From NCBI GenBank assembly GCA_038503035.1, contig JAVSML010025216.1:983574-1047573 (forward strand): DNA of 64,000 bases. The letters are read 5' to 3'. Under the pieces are notes generated by a model. That model was not told where the DNA came from and searched no databases. It saw only the letters and a program-made list of their open reading frames with translations. This DNA is from Crocodylus rhombifer. Its lineage: Eukaryota; Chordata; Crocodylia; Crocodylidae. The first letter of the stretch is position 1. Every line of letters begins with the position of its first letter. The translations under genes and the position numbers were made by a program. This document shows, in pieces, positions 45,401 through 54,538 of this stretch.

Positions 45401-47273
45401 AGGCGGTGCCAGCGATTAGCTGGATGCCAGCAAGACAGGCCCTGGGCGCAGGGAGCGGGCTGGAGATAGGAGCCCAGGGTGCCCGAGAGAGAGAGAACGA
45501 GGGCACCCGAGGGGTGAGGGACTAGACAAACGTCCCCCAGAACAGCTGCGAGGCTTGGGGCGTGCTGAAGGGGAGGTTTGGAGGCACGCATAGCCCTTAA
45601 GGCGGGACGCATATAGATACCCCATTCTGGAGTAGGGACAGGAGAACCCCAGTACCGTCCACTAGGGAAACAGGCAGCCTCCCATATTACTTATTGGTCA
45701 TCAAAGTCGTGGCGGGCGAGATTCTGAGGGTGCTACATTCACCCTAACGTGACGGTAGGGGGCGCTAGGGAGTTCACGGCCGCCCCTAGGCCCCGCTCCC
45801 TCACACCTGTCTAGGTCCGATTGCAGCCTATTCCTCCCTTCTAGCATGCCCACACCCCCCAACATCTTAGTGTCGTCAGCAAACTTGAACAGGGTGCTTT
45901 TTACCCCCTTGTCCAAAACACTGATGAAGAAGTTGAACAGTGCAGGCCTGAAGACTGAGCCCTGCAGAACCCCACTGCCCACATCCCTCCAGGTCGAAAA
46001 TGACCCATCCACTACCACTCTCCGGGTGCGGCCCTCAGCCAGTTGGTGACCCAATTGACTGCGTGGGTGTCGACACCACAGTCCCCCACCCATGTTCACT
46101 CTGTGCCACCTCTGCGCGGAAACAAGACAGCAAAAGTGTGACCACACTGATGAAGAGAGGGCCCTCCTGGGTACGTGGTGCACATCAGAATTGAATAAAG
46201 CTATTGCCAAGGGGTACAGAGTAACTTAATTCTATGTCTGGCATTTTGCCGAGAAGTCTAGCACCCTTTTTTCACAGTACATAAAAATGCATCTCGGACA
46301 GAAGCAGGAAGCCTCAGGCTACCCTGCCTGGTGTACTGACCAAGAAAAACAAGAGAGATACGTGGCAATTTCTTGCAAAAAGAAGGCGTAACCTTATGCC
46401 CAGAGCATAACAAACCCAACCCTGCAAAGCGCCAAATAGCAAAATTGTTTCTAAATTATTTGTGGGGTAAATTCGGTCAGAGAACCAACTTGCCCAACAC
46501 CAGCATCGTTAGAGACCCCGAAGAACTTGTGGAAGAAATCAAACTTCGCGTTGTGGTTGAATCAGAACTGACAGAGCCAGCTTTTCTTTATTTAGGGCTA
46601 TACTGTGATCACAGGGAGGATTCCATACAGCAAGGGGAATCGCCCACTTGTCTGTTTCAAAGGATTTCTCAGGCCCTCTAAGTTTACAAGCGTATTTATA
46701 CTAAAGACAGAAAAAGAGATAAAAAATACACCTTGGAGAAACAAAACAATAGCAAATTACACAGAAACTTAGAAAGTTTACTTAAACAAACTATCTATGC
46801 GTAGGGCAAGATATCAAGATAACCCAAGGAATGCGGATTCTTTATCTCAGAACATTTAAATTAAGCAGTATCAGCACTTCTGGTCTTTGTCTGTTTTTCT
46901 AGTCAAGTAAGCCAATTACTTCTACAAACTCTTTGGCTACTTCTTTTTTCCTGCCTATGAAGTTTCATCTTGCGCCTTTATTGATGATGAGGCAGCCTGT
47001 GTGTCTTGGAAACACGCCAAAGAGCGTTACACTGGCTCTGGTAACACAAACATCTTTATAGCCTGTTTCACCACCACTTATGCACGCTTGGAGTTGTATG
47101 AGCTGTCAGACAGCTTGCAAGACTGGTGTCTGTACCACGACACAGATTCTGTGATATTTGTGAGCTGTGAGGGAGATTGGAACCCCCTGGTAGGTGATTA
47201 TTTAGGCGAGCTCACCAGCGAAATCCCACCAGATAAACACATCACAGAGTTTGTGTCGGCCGGTCTGAAAACC

Positions 47274-47439
47274 TTCTCAAAAGCGGAACGGCTTTTCTAA
47301 AGAGGCTGTAAAATATGCCTCCCACACCAGCCCCGTACATCACGGGCACCCTCTGATATCTGGGAAGACCATACCCAGCCTGGGCTTTATAATAATTTCT
47401 GTACAAATTAGGGTTCCCATAGTTTTTTACCATCACCAT
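47274..47439 (-). pseudogene. N-terminal stub of a Polinton capsid-region ORF
   Basis: The minus-strand frame starts MVMVKNYGNPNLY and contains a Tyr/Gly-rich leader, then GAGVGGIFYSLFRKAVPLLRR. A short glycine-rich segment followed by an amphipathic helix of this type is common to a small ORF in the structural block of Polintons and adintoviruses. After about 55 codons the frame runs into sequence that on the other strand is polymerase, so the rest of the gene was removed by deletion. The family assignment is by recalled pattern only. Confidence 0.45.
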
Positions 47440-47450
47440 CGTGCTTTTAC

Positions 47451-48193
47451 TTATTTTAAAATCTCAGTCTTCTGGGGGCGTAGGTGAAGCTTAACGATCA
47501 CCTTACCAAAGTGAAATGAGACGTGTTTGTTCTGATCCGTCTTTATTTCAGTGTTGATTGTGTTGATGTGGTGCTGTCTGATGGGGACATAATGCGAGTT
47601 GTCATATGTGATGGTGGCAAACTTGTTGTTGCTCCCATGGATAGGGACGCAATGTAGCAAAGGTACCGAAAACTCCCCGACAAGCTGATGTTCCACAATG
47701 TCCGTGTAGACATACAGCGAATTGAACCCACCGGTAATATCAGCAGGGAAGGGTGTTTTTTTAGCAGAGACTCCGGGTAGCATTCCCAAAATATAGGCTA
47801 GCTCACCATGTGTATAAAAACCATAGAGTTCTCTCTGGATTTAAGTCCCACTTTCCCAAATGCTCGGTCATAGTGCATAACTAGTTCAGGCAGAGCAGGA
47901 TGGGTGGTAATTGTATTGTTTATAAGATGCAGTAATTCTGTGATGGTTGTATAATAACCCCGAGGCAGGCTGTACCCCCATTTTTTAGTCCCAGAAATTA
48001 TTTTGAAAGGCATGTCTTCGTTGATGTTGTTCCAGCTGTGCAGGTATTGTATTTCTGTTAACCCTATCTCCCAGTTCCCCAGCAGATCCAGAGGTTTAAC
48101 CAGTTGTATGGTAAAGCTTGAGCTGGTGTTCTGCGGAAAAATGCTGGCACATGCGTTGCTGGGCAAAGTAATGTAAAAGTTGCCATCACACAT
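47451..48193 (-). pseudogene. Polinton structural-type ORF downstream of integrase (PY-like)
   Basis: The likely start is Met at 48193 (MCDGNFYITLPSNA). The product begins with a conserved-looking block (TLPSN, then FTIQLVKPLDLLGNWEIGLTE, then HSWNNI) and continues in a second frame from about 47789 (ITGGFNSLYVYTDIVEHQL, then PLLHCVPIHG). One frameshift or stop lies around 47,790-47,800. A protein with this layout is found next to integrase in many animal Polintons and is generally taken as structural. Its exact role is not known to me. It follows the integrase chromodomain with no stop between them. Confidence 0.6.
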
Positions 48194-48229
48194 AACGGTC
48201 TTCTGTCTGACGTACCCCTGTGTGTTACA

Positions 48230-49606
48230 AACTTGGTTGGCTTCCACCCAGCTGTTAAATTTAGATGGCCACCCCAACCATTTCACCAACAACCGCTTCT
48301 TTCTTCCCTTTCCTTTCATTGCTAAAACGTTTTCAACCCTGTAAACTCTGTCCTGTTTGGGGTTCACTTTTTGTAGTTCTTCAGGATAGAAAGAACTCTC
48401 GATAGGTTTGTCTTCATAATCTTTTAGGTGGTATACAGGCATCTGGATGCGTCTAAGGACTTCATCTACTATAAAATCTTACCGGTGAATGTTTGTTCAT
48501 AACCTTTTTCAAACCTCTCTTTGGTCCTAGACACTCTCACGTGGTCTCCTTTTCTAAACACAGGTGCTGCTGGTTTTATTTTGAAATAGTCCCCGTACAC
48601 GGTTTTCCACACCCTTTGAGAGTTTGAGAAATTCACGTCAACAGGCCTGATGAACATAGTTCTGTGAAAACTGTGGTTGTAGCTCTTTATAAACTCTGCT
48701 AACACATCAATGTAGCGAAAGGTGTTGCGGGCTGTAAAATACTTCCACATCTTTGATTTTAATGTTCTGTTAAACCTCTCTACCACCGCCGCTTTCACTT
48801 CACTATTTGTCACAAAATGGTGAATATTATACTGTTTTAACAGCTTGCTTAAAGACTTATTTAAAAATTCATTTCCCCGATCAGTCTGTAATTTTTGAGG
48901 AACACAGCCCTCTGTAAAAATGGTTTTAAAGGCTGGGGCTATTTCACCACCTGACTTGTCTTTTATACCCATGGCCCAGGCATACTTTGATAATATGTCT
49001 ATCGCTGTTAAGATAAGCTTAATCCCACCATTGTGCTTGGAAAACTGCTGTATATCTACCAAATCTGCCTGCAGTTGCACATCACTATCTGAAACAACTG
49101 TCTTGTTTCTTTTAAAACGTCTTCTTGCTGGTTTGTGTAGGGTGTAAGTATGCTGATCTGAAAGCCAAGCGGGCACCCCCTTCTGTTCAGAACCTTATTC
49201 TGTCTTTTGGTGGCTTCAAAAAGCGTGTTCACCCCACCAAAACTGCCAGCTTCACCAGGAGAGTAATAAACTTCCTTTAACATAGCCTCCTGTGTAGACA
49301 TGTCTGGTAACCGCTTCCCCCAACACCCACCCACGCTAACACCCTTGTGTGCATTCAAACGCTTGAGGACAAATTTAAACCATGGCACAAAGATACCCTC
49401 TTCCAAATTCTCAATGTCTGCTTTGAGGGTCTGGGCTCCTCCATTTGCCTGTTCATTGGATCTTCCTGAACAGGGTCAGGCGTCTCAAAGAGTCTTTGGG
49501 CAAGGGGCTGTGTCTCCTCCTCAAAACGATTTCTATGGTAACGCTTTCTATAAAGCCGTCTCGGGGTTGTAGTGAGTGGCCCTACAGGCGTTGTGAAAGA
49601 ATCCAT
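48230..49606 (-). pseudogene. INT: Polinton integrase (retroviral rve type) with chromodomain
   Basis: The enzyme inserts the element into host DNA. The region from 49606 to about 49390 lies mostly in the TIR and encodes the same leader as the left-end gene. The integrase proper probably starts at Met 49301 (MSTQEAMLKEVYYSPG). The catalytic core lies in the 235-codon frame 49176-48469. Its acidic residues are D41 (ADLVDIQQF), D99 (QTDRGNEF) and E133 (VVERFNRT), all present. An SH3-like segment (KGDHVRVSR) follows, and then, after a frameshift near 48,475, a chromodomain (48350-48232, VYRVENVLA, then LLVKWLGWP and NSWVEANQV). Another frameshift lies near 49,185 and one in the leader near 49,440. 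All three catalytic acids survive, but the gene is split into three or four frames. Confidence 0.88.
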
Positions 49607-50287
49607 ATCCGCCCCTGCTTGCCTTAGCACAGTCTCAGACAAACAGCGTGGTCGCTTGGGAAAGCAGATTGACTTGGTGTGGTTGCCACCCAAATCCCAC
49701 CCCCTCTACTCATTCCAATTGGTTCAGCATCATTCTTGGGAGGTCTGAGGCCTCTGAAACCTCTGCCAATTGGCTGGGGGCGGTGGGGCAGCTTGTTAGA
49801 GGGGTCACACCACCACCCTGCAACCCCATAGACCACACCTGTGCTCCGGTGGGGGGCTAGATCAGTCTGGGATCTGATAGGCCATAACTACACCACGTGA
49901 TCTAGGGCGGTTCTTGCAGCTTGAGGGGTTGGGCTTTAGGGGTCTTGCATGGGCTGTCCTTCTGATGTCATGGACCACATGGTGCTGATGTCACACACCA
50001 CATGACTGGGGGTGGGGGCAGTATTGCTGTCACATACCACATGACTGGGGGTGGGGGCAGTGTTGCTGATGTTACATACCAGGTGACTGGGGTGGGGGCA
50101 GAGTTGCTGATGTCACATACCACATGACTGGGGTCAGGAGGTATGGCTGGTGATGTCATGCATCACGTGACTAGGGTCAGGGGGTGGGACTGGTGATGTC
50201 ACACACCATACAAGGGGGGAGGGGTGGGAGTTCTGGTCCCGCCCACCTGTCACATTTGCATTCAAGGGTGGAGAGCCTATATACACC
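49383..50287 (-). repeat. Polinton right terminal inverted repeat
   Basis: Inverse of 37504-38336 but about 70 bp longer, because its outer array has one or two more of the 47 bp units (about six against about four). Homology to the left arm ends at TGGCACAAAG (49383), after which the integrase-specific sequence begins. Confidence 0.85.
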
Positions 50288-51407
50288 CAGTGAGGAGCCA
50301 GCATTTTATTTTTATTAAATTGGGATTTTTTTGGTTGATTTCCTGGGAATTTGCGACCAATGCTATTTATCACAGGGATTGCAGAGATTGCCATGTTTTA
50401 TAGTTTCCGCGAAAACTGCTGTTTAACTAGGTCCCTACTGATGATGAAGTCAGGAAGACTTTCTTGGGATTTTGTTAATGGAACAAATGCTATTTCCAAA
50501 TGTAAAAGTTTATTTTAAAGTTTTGCAGGGATTTACCCAGTAAATTTTTTTACCTAGGCAATCAAATTAGATCCTAATTAGATGCTAAATACTGAAATTA
50601 ATTTGTCAGCATGCATCAGACAGATGTAAAAACAATGGCAGTAGTGATAGGATGATGTTTAGTCAAATTCTGCCTACAAATAGTCAGTGAATATTTCTGT
50701 TAAAAGGATTAGGCCTCTTGAAATGGAGGGAGGAAGCAGAGCAGAAGGAAGAGGCCAAGGTCCTTCTCTCTCCAAGGATCCAGTGACTTTGTGGTCCATT
50801 ACCTTCCTCGGTTCTCTGTGGCCCTGTCTCAAGGACCTAGCATCCAGTTCTGCTCCTGAAACTACCTATTCTTGGGGAAACCCAGTGCAGTCCCCAGTCC
50901 CAAGCAGCGCAGCAGACAGTTTCTTCAGTAAAGGCATGTGTTGGGGCAAAGGCTACTCAGCCAGAGGTTCTCTGTCCCTTCCAATAGGGTTAAGTGGTTC
51001 TTCCACCCCAGCCAAGGCCACATAGCTCTAAGCACCTCCAAAAACATTCAGCTGTTCCCTTTCCACTTCCCCAGAGTTCCTCCATTCTCAGTCCCCAGAT
51101 TCTTCTGCCCAGCAGGTGACAGGCTGGTCCACCACCATCTTTATCTACTTTGGACACCTCCTGGGTATTGGCTTACTTTTGTTAATATGTCAAGCTAGTC
51201 ATTCAAACCTGTTGATGCTGAAGGCCCACCTTGTCTCCTGTATGTAGCCAGCTCTAGCACTCTGGCACTTAATCCTTTATTCTCTGAGCATGACAACACA
51301 ATTAACACAGAAATATCACAATAAAACCTGTAATCCATCATGCATTCTGTCAGTTCCATGCTGTCAGTTAAATTTGCTATGTTAAATCAGTTGAACCTGC
51401 TAAGAAG
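50288..51407. other. Intergenic right of the Polinton, nothing recognised
   Basis: Sequence returns to AT-rich with TTTTATTTTTATTAAATTGG directly outside the element. No gene, RNA or clear repeat end was found. Confidence 0.35.
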
Positions 51408-52102
51408 CAGGGGTGTCAAACTTGCCCCAGGCCAGATCTGAGGGGCCAGTTTTTTTTTTTTTTTAAAGACATTTTTCATGTTCCAAGCTGAATGAGCCAA
51501 ATCAAATCCAAATCCTTGAGTCAGTCCAGAACTGTAAGTGGCCCTACAACTGGCAAACATCCTCCATCCGCACCAGGGGCTTCAGATATTTCTGTCTTTT
51601 GGCAGGCATCCTATGTTCATGCCCAAGCCTGGGGTTTGGATGCCCCCAAGTTTTGCCTGCCCTCAGCCATATGGCCACAGGAGTAAGCTAGGGAAGAGCC
51701 TCCCATTTCCATGAAATGGGTTGTAAGCCCCAACACCTCAGCGGCTGCTGAACCACACCAGAAGAGTAGTTATCCCCGGGAGGGCTTAAGGAAAACTGCC
51801 TTTATGGACCCAGATACAGGGCCAGCTGCTGCAATGGTAGCCAGTCCAAAGGTGGCTGTAGCAGTGTTGTGTGGGAAGCAACAGTGGAGTGGGAGCGGCA
51901 GTGTGAGCTTAGCAGCAGCAGGTAAACTGAATGCAGGGGAAGTGGGGCTGTCAGCACAGCCCTTACCCTGTTTCACTGACAGCCATATATAGTAGGGTAG
52001 GGGCTCTAAATTCTCTGGAAGGCCATGCCCACATCTTTCAGTAGCCTGCTCATAACTCTGGGGGTTGGATCTGGCCCATAGGTTGTATGTTTGACATCCT
52101 TG
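51408..52102. repeat. hAT-like non-autonomous element, about 0.7 kb
   Basis: It begins CAGGGGTGTCAAACTTGCC and ends ATGTTTGACATCCTTG, the imperfect inverse. Subterminal GGCCAGATCTGAGG and GGGGGTTGGATCTGGCCC also pair. The interior is non-coding. The flanking 8-mers (CTAAGAAG and CTCTAACC) do not match. Confidence 0.6.
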
Positions 52103-53949
52103 CTCTAACCTGTATGCAGATTCTCTGTGAGCACACCCATTTAATGCCCTAGGCCTATTTTAATTTAATGTTGCAATGCAAGAGGCAGGAGGTCTGAGAG
52201 CAAGTTTGCTTCAGTATGGCTGTTTTTCACCTCTTTCACCAAGTCCAAGAATCGGAACTCTTTCGAGACTTTGGAGTTTGTAAACTAGCGGATGTTTTGC
52301 AGGCAACACAGAACAGCTTTTTCAAAACAAGATAGCTTTTATTAATTAACAAAAGAGTTTTATTTTAGGGTCCTTGGGTAGGAACAGAAAAACAAACCAT
52401 ACATGCGTGTGCATTACTTGCTTCTCTGCCCAAAACATCAAGGGTTTATCTCCTTCTGCAATGGGCAGCTACAGTGACTTCAGTTCTTCATTTCAGACTT
52501 GTTATACTGTGTTTACATGTTCTGCCTTCTGTACTAGCAGCTATTACAGTTAGGGTTCGGTCACTCATTCTCATTTGTCTCTCCAAGGTAACTGGTTCAT
52601 ATGGTGGTAGTTTGTTCATGCCAGCCAATATGCATAACCTACACGTGTCAGGAAAGGAATTAGGAACGAGGAGCTTCCTATACCATCAAGTATTGTCCGT
52701 TGTGCTAACTGCAGACATTTCTAAAATCAGCACTTTAAACCCTTACACACAACTAGATAGAACAATATCTGAAACACCCAGGATACCCATAGGTAAAATC
52801 AAGAAGTTAGAGCACTGCCACAGTCCTGCCTCTGCAGTGACAGAGAAGTAGTTGGGTAATTAATATATGCACAGAAGAACTAGGAAAAGGATTGTGCTCC
52901 ATGCTGCCGAGGAAGCCAAACACCTCCACAGTCCATACTAATCTGACTTAAGAAAAAAAAATCCTCCTTGGAACCAGATTTGATGATTGGTGTTGCCCCC
53001 AGTGGAAGAGCAAGATGTTCTAATCTCTGGATTTTTGTAAGTACTGGCAGCAGCATCAACTCACTTCAGTTAAAACACTCCGGCCATACCTGTGACCAAT
53101 GCCCTAATGCCTCAGAGGAAGGCAGATGCCACTACCATTCATAAGGGAAAAAGAATTATTTCCCAACCCCACCTAGCAAACAAAAGCCTTGAGACACAGG
53201 ATTACTGGATGTCTACCACACTTACAGAGCTCCCTTTATACCACAACCTAGGGACTGCAATGCAAACACATGACTCCTTACCACTGCACTGCCAGTTAAG
53301 CCAAACTCCATGACCCTTCCCAAACGTATCCAGTCCCATTTTAAAGAGATTTCTGTTCCTGGCCCCCATGTTGCATGGAAGCCTGTTCCAAAACATCGTG
53401 CTGCTGATAGTCGGCTTGTCCCTTCTAATTTCCAGTCTAACGGTACCTGTAGCCAGTGTGTAGCTCGGGTCAGTTTTCAGCCTAAAAACTCTTTTCCTTC
53501 CCCAGTATTCAGCTTGTGAATCAGCTTGTTACGCGACTGATCGCATCCCTTCCTGACTTCTCATACAGGATCGTATCTGGGGTGGATAGAGCAGTGTCAC
53601 ACCTCACTTTCAGTCCTGCTCCACCCAAAGCTTAAAACCAACTGTCAGGCAGCACTGAGGGAACCACTTGATTTCATGGCTCCTTATCTACCTGCCCCCT
53701 CCTAGACTCTTCATCCCAGGTTTGACGGCCCCTCTCCTGTTTAACCCCCCAGACGCTCCACCATTGAAGCTAGGAGGCTTGGCGCTGCCCTGTTCGCTGC
53801 TCCTGGTCACCGAGCTCCTACCCCACAGCCCTGCTTGCTCTCACTCATTCCAATCCGTAACTTGGCTTCGGTCTTGTACTGAACAATACAGCCCCGTGTC
53901 AGCAACGCTTGTAGTTCGCTTTTAAGCGGAGGGAAATAGACGCGTTGTG
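52103..53949. other. Intergenic upstream of IPMK
   Basis: Mixed-composition DNA with GC content rising towards 53.6 kb. No gene was recognised. Confidence 0.35.
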
Positions 53950-54231
53950 TTACCCGCCCCTCAGCCTCTGCATCAATCCTAGCGCTCCCGTGGGCGCATG
54001 CCGCCTGTCTCTCGGTTCCCTGCCCTGCTCTGGGCCACCTGCTCCCATCTTCGCCGGCCTCGGCTTGGCTGTGCTTTGCGTGGGTCCTAGCCGTGCGGGC
54101 CGACCAGGCGGCCGCTCCTCGGCCATGACAGCAGCCCGGCTGGCGCGCGGAGCGACAGCGACGCCTGGCCCCACGCAGCGGGGAGGGGCCGGGCCTGGCC
54201 CACCGCCGAGGCGCGGGGGGAGGAGCCGGGA

Positions 54232-54240
54232 GGGGCGGGG
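54232..54240. promoter_or_regulatory. GC box upstream of IPMK
   Basis: GGGGCGGGG lies about 115 bp before the IPMK start codon, in a run of related G-rich motifs beginning near 54180. Confidence 0.45.
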
Positions 54241-54354
54241 AAGTATCGCGGTGCTGCAGCCGGCAGTCGCCGCCAGTCGCTCCCGGAGCGGGGCCGCGAT
54301 GGCGCCGCGGGGTGTCGCCCCCCAGCGCGGGGCGGCGGGCAGGCGCTGAAGGAA

Positions 54355-54538
54355 ATGGCCACCGAGCCCCCGCGCCGGGCGCAGCCTCCCCCCGCGGGGG
54401 GCGACGGCGCCGAGCCCGAGCCCGAGCCCGAGCTCGAGGCGGCTGCGGCCGGGGCTGGGGGCTGGCGCCGGGGGCTGAACGGCTGCGTGCCGCTGGCGCA
54501 CCAGGTGGCCGGACACATGTACGGCAAGGATAAAGGCG
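54355..54538 (+). CDS. IPMK: IPMK coding exon 1 (inositol polyphosphate multikinase)
   Basis: The ATG in a good context (GGAAATGGCC) opens a frame of 61 codons plus one base, ending at a GCG/GTGAGT donor. The N-terminal 40 residues are low-complexity (Pro-rich, then an EPEPEPEPELE run) and unlike other species beyond MATEPP. Residues about 43-60 (LNGCVPLAHQVAGHMYGKDK) are the conserved start of the IPMK kinase fold and identify the gene. IPMK phosphorylates inositol tris- and tetrakisphosphates and PIP2, mostly in the nucleus. Its kinase motifs (PxxxDxKxG and SSLL) are in later exons outside this window. I searched the frames to 64,000 and found no second exon, which fits the very long first intron of the gene. 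Confidence 0.9.

Larger units (their letters stand above)
44182..45805 (+). mobile_element. Solo-LTR-like element, 1,624 bp, with 5 bp target duplication
   Basis: The element begins TGTCACGGAG and ends CCCTCACA (TG...CA). It is flanked on both sides by CCTGT (44177-44181 and 45806-45810), and CR1 sequence continues across it. A TATA-like TTTATAAGC lies near 44317, about 135 bp in. No internal coding region or second LTR copy is present, so a solo LTR is the simplest reading. A non-autonomous LTR element is possible. Its length is inflated by the minisatellites at 44870-45400. No gag or pol frame was found, and the frames through it are repeat artefacts. Confidence 0.7.
43364..46092 (-). mobile_element. 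CR1 LINE inserted in the Polinton polymerase, itself split by an LTR
   Basis: The antisense CR1 3' tail (TTTCATAGTTTCTAGGGTTAG) starts at about 43364. A 232-codon frame at 43451-44149 gives the RT C-terminal region (KCKVMHLGKN, ERVQRRATCMIRG). After the LTR, 45806-46092 gives the RT core with the catalytic FADD motif (LFKFADDTKMLGG). Polymerase sequence flanks both sides and shares ATGTT at each junction, a short target duplication. Without the LTR it is about 1.1 kb, strongly 5' truncated. Its long open C-terminal frame suggests it is younger than the 6.7 kb CR1. Confidence 0.88.
40279..47299 (+). pseudogene. POLB: Protein-primed DNA polymerase B of the Polinton, broken
   Basis: The enzyme copies Polinton DNA from protein-primed ends. 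Pieces in order are a charged, Pro-rich N-terminal region (40279-41040); an N-terminal domain with a Cys cluster (41044-41649, CPNC and similar); the exonuclease domain (41830-42540); the motif A region (43165-43215); motif B (46440-46470, KLFLNYLWGKFG); and motif C (47133-47150, YHDTDS, intact). Damage includes frameshifts near 40575, 41040, 41650, 41850, 42275 and at motif A. There is a TAG/TAA at several places, the CR1 block at 43364-46092, an AT-rich stretch of about 0.25 kb without polymerase similarity at 46690-46950, and Asn in place of the catalytic Asp of Exo I (41855) and Exo II (42107). The C-terminus is lost at a deletion near 47,268. It cannot make a polymerase. Confidence 0.85.
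37504..50287. mobile_element. Maverick/Polinton (adintovirus-like) element, decayed and internally deleted
   Basis: The element is about 12.8 kb and is bounded by long inverted repeats whose tips read AGTGTATAGG on the left and the inverse of GTGTATATAGG on the right. Inside, polymerase B reads rightward and the integrase with two structural-type ORFs reads leftward, so they converge. Protein-primed DNA polymerase B plus retroviral-like integrase plus long TIRs is diagnostic of this group, whose full members are usually 15-20 kb with capsid, ATPase and protease genes. Those three are not found here. A CR1 with its own nested LTR accounts for 2.7 kb, so the native remnant is only about 10 kb. 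No clear 6 bp target duplication could be fixed at the ends. Confidence 0.9.

Noticed and set aside
45001..45525. Open frames through the minisatellites
   Set aside because: Products are simple translations of the 61 and 41 bp units and run through the N gap.
38337..49382. Major capsid, FtsK/HerA-type ATPase and cysteine protease genes of the Polinton
   Set aside because: Looked for on both strands and not found. The only space for them is the deletion junction near 47,268.
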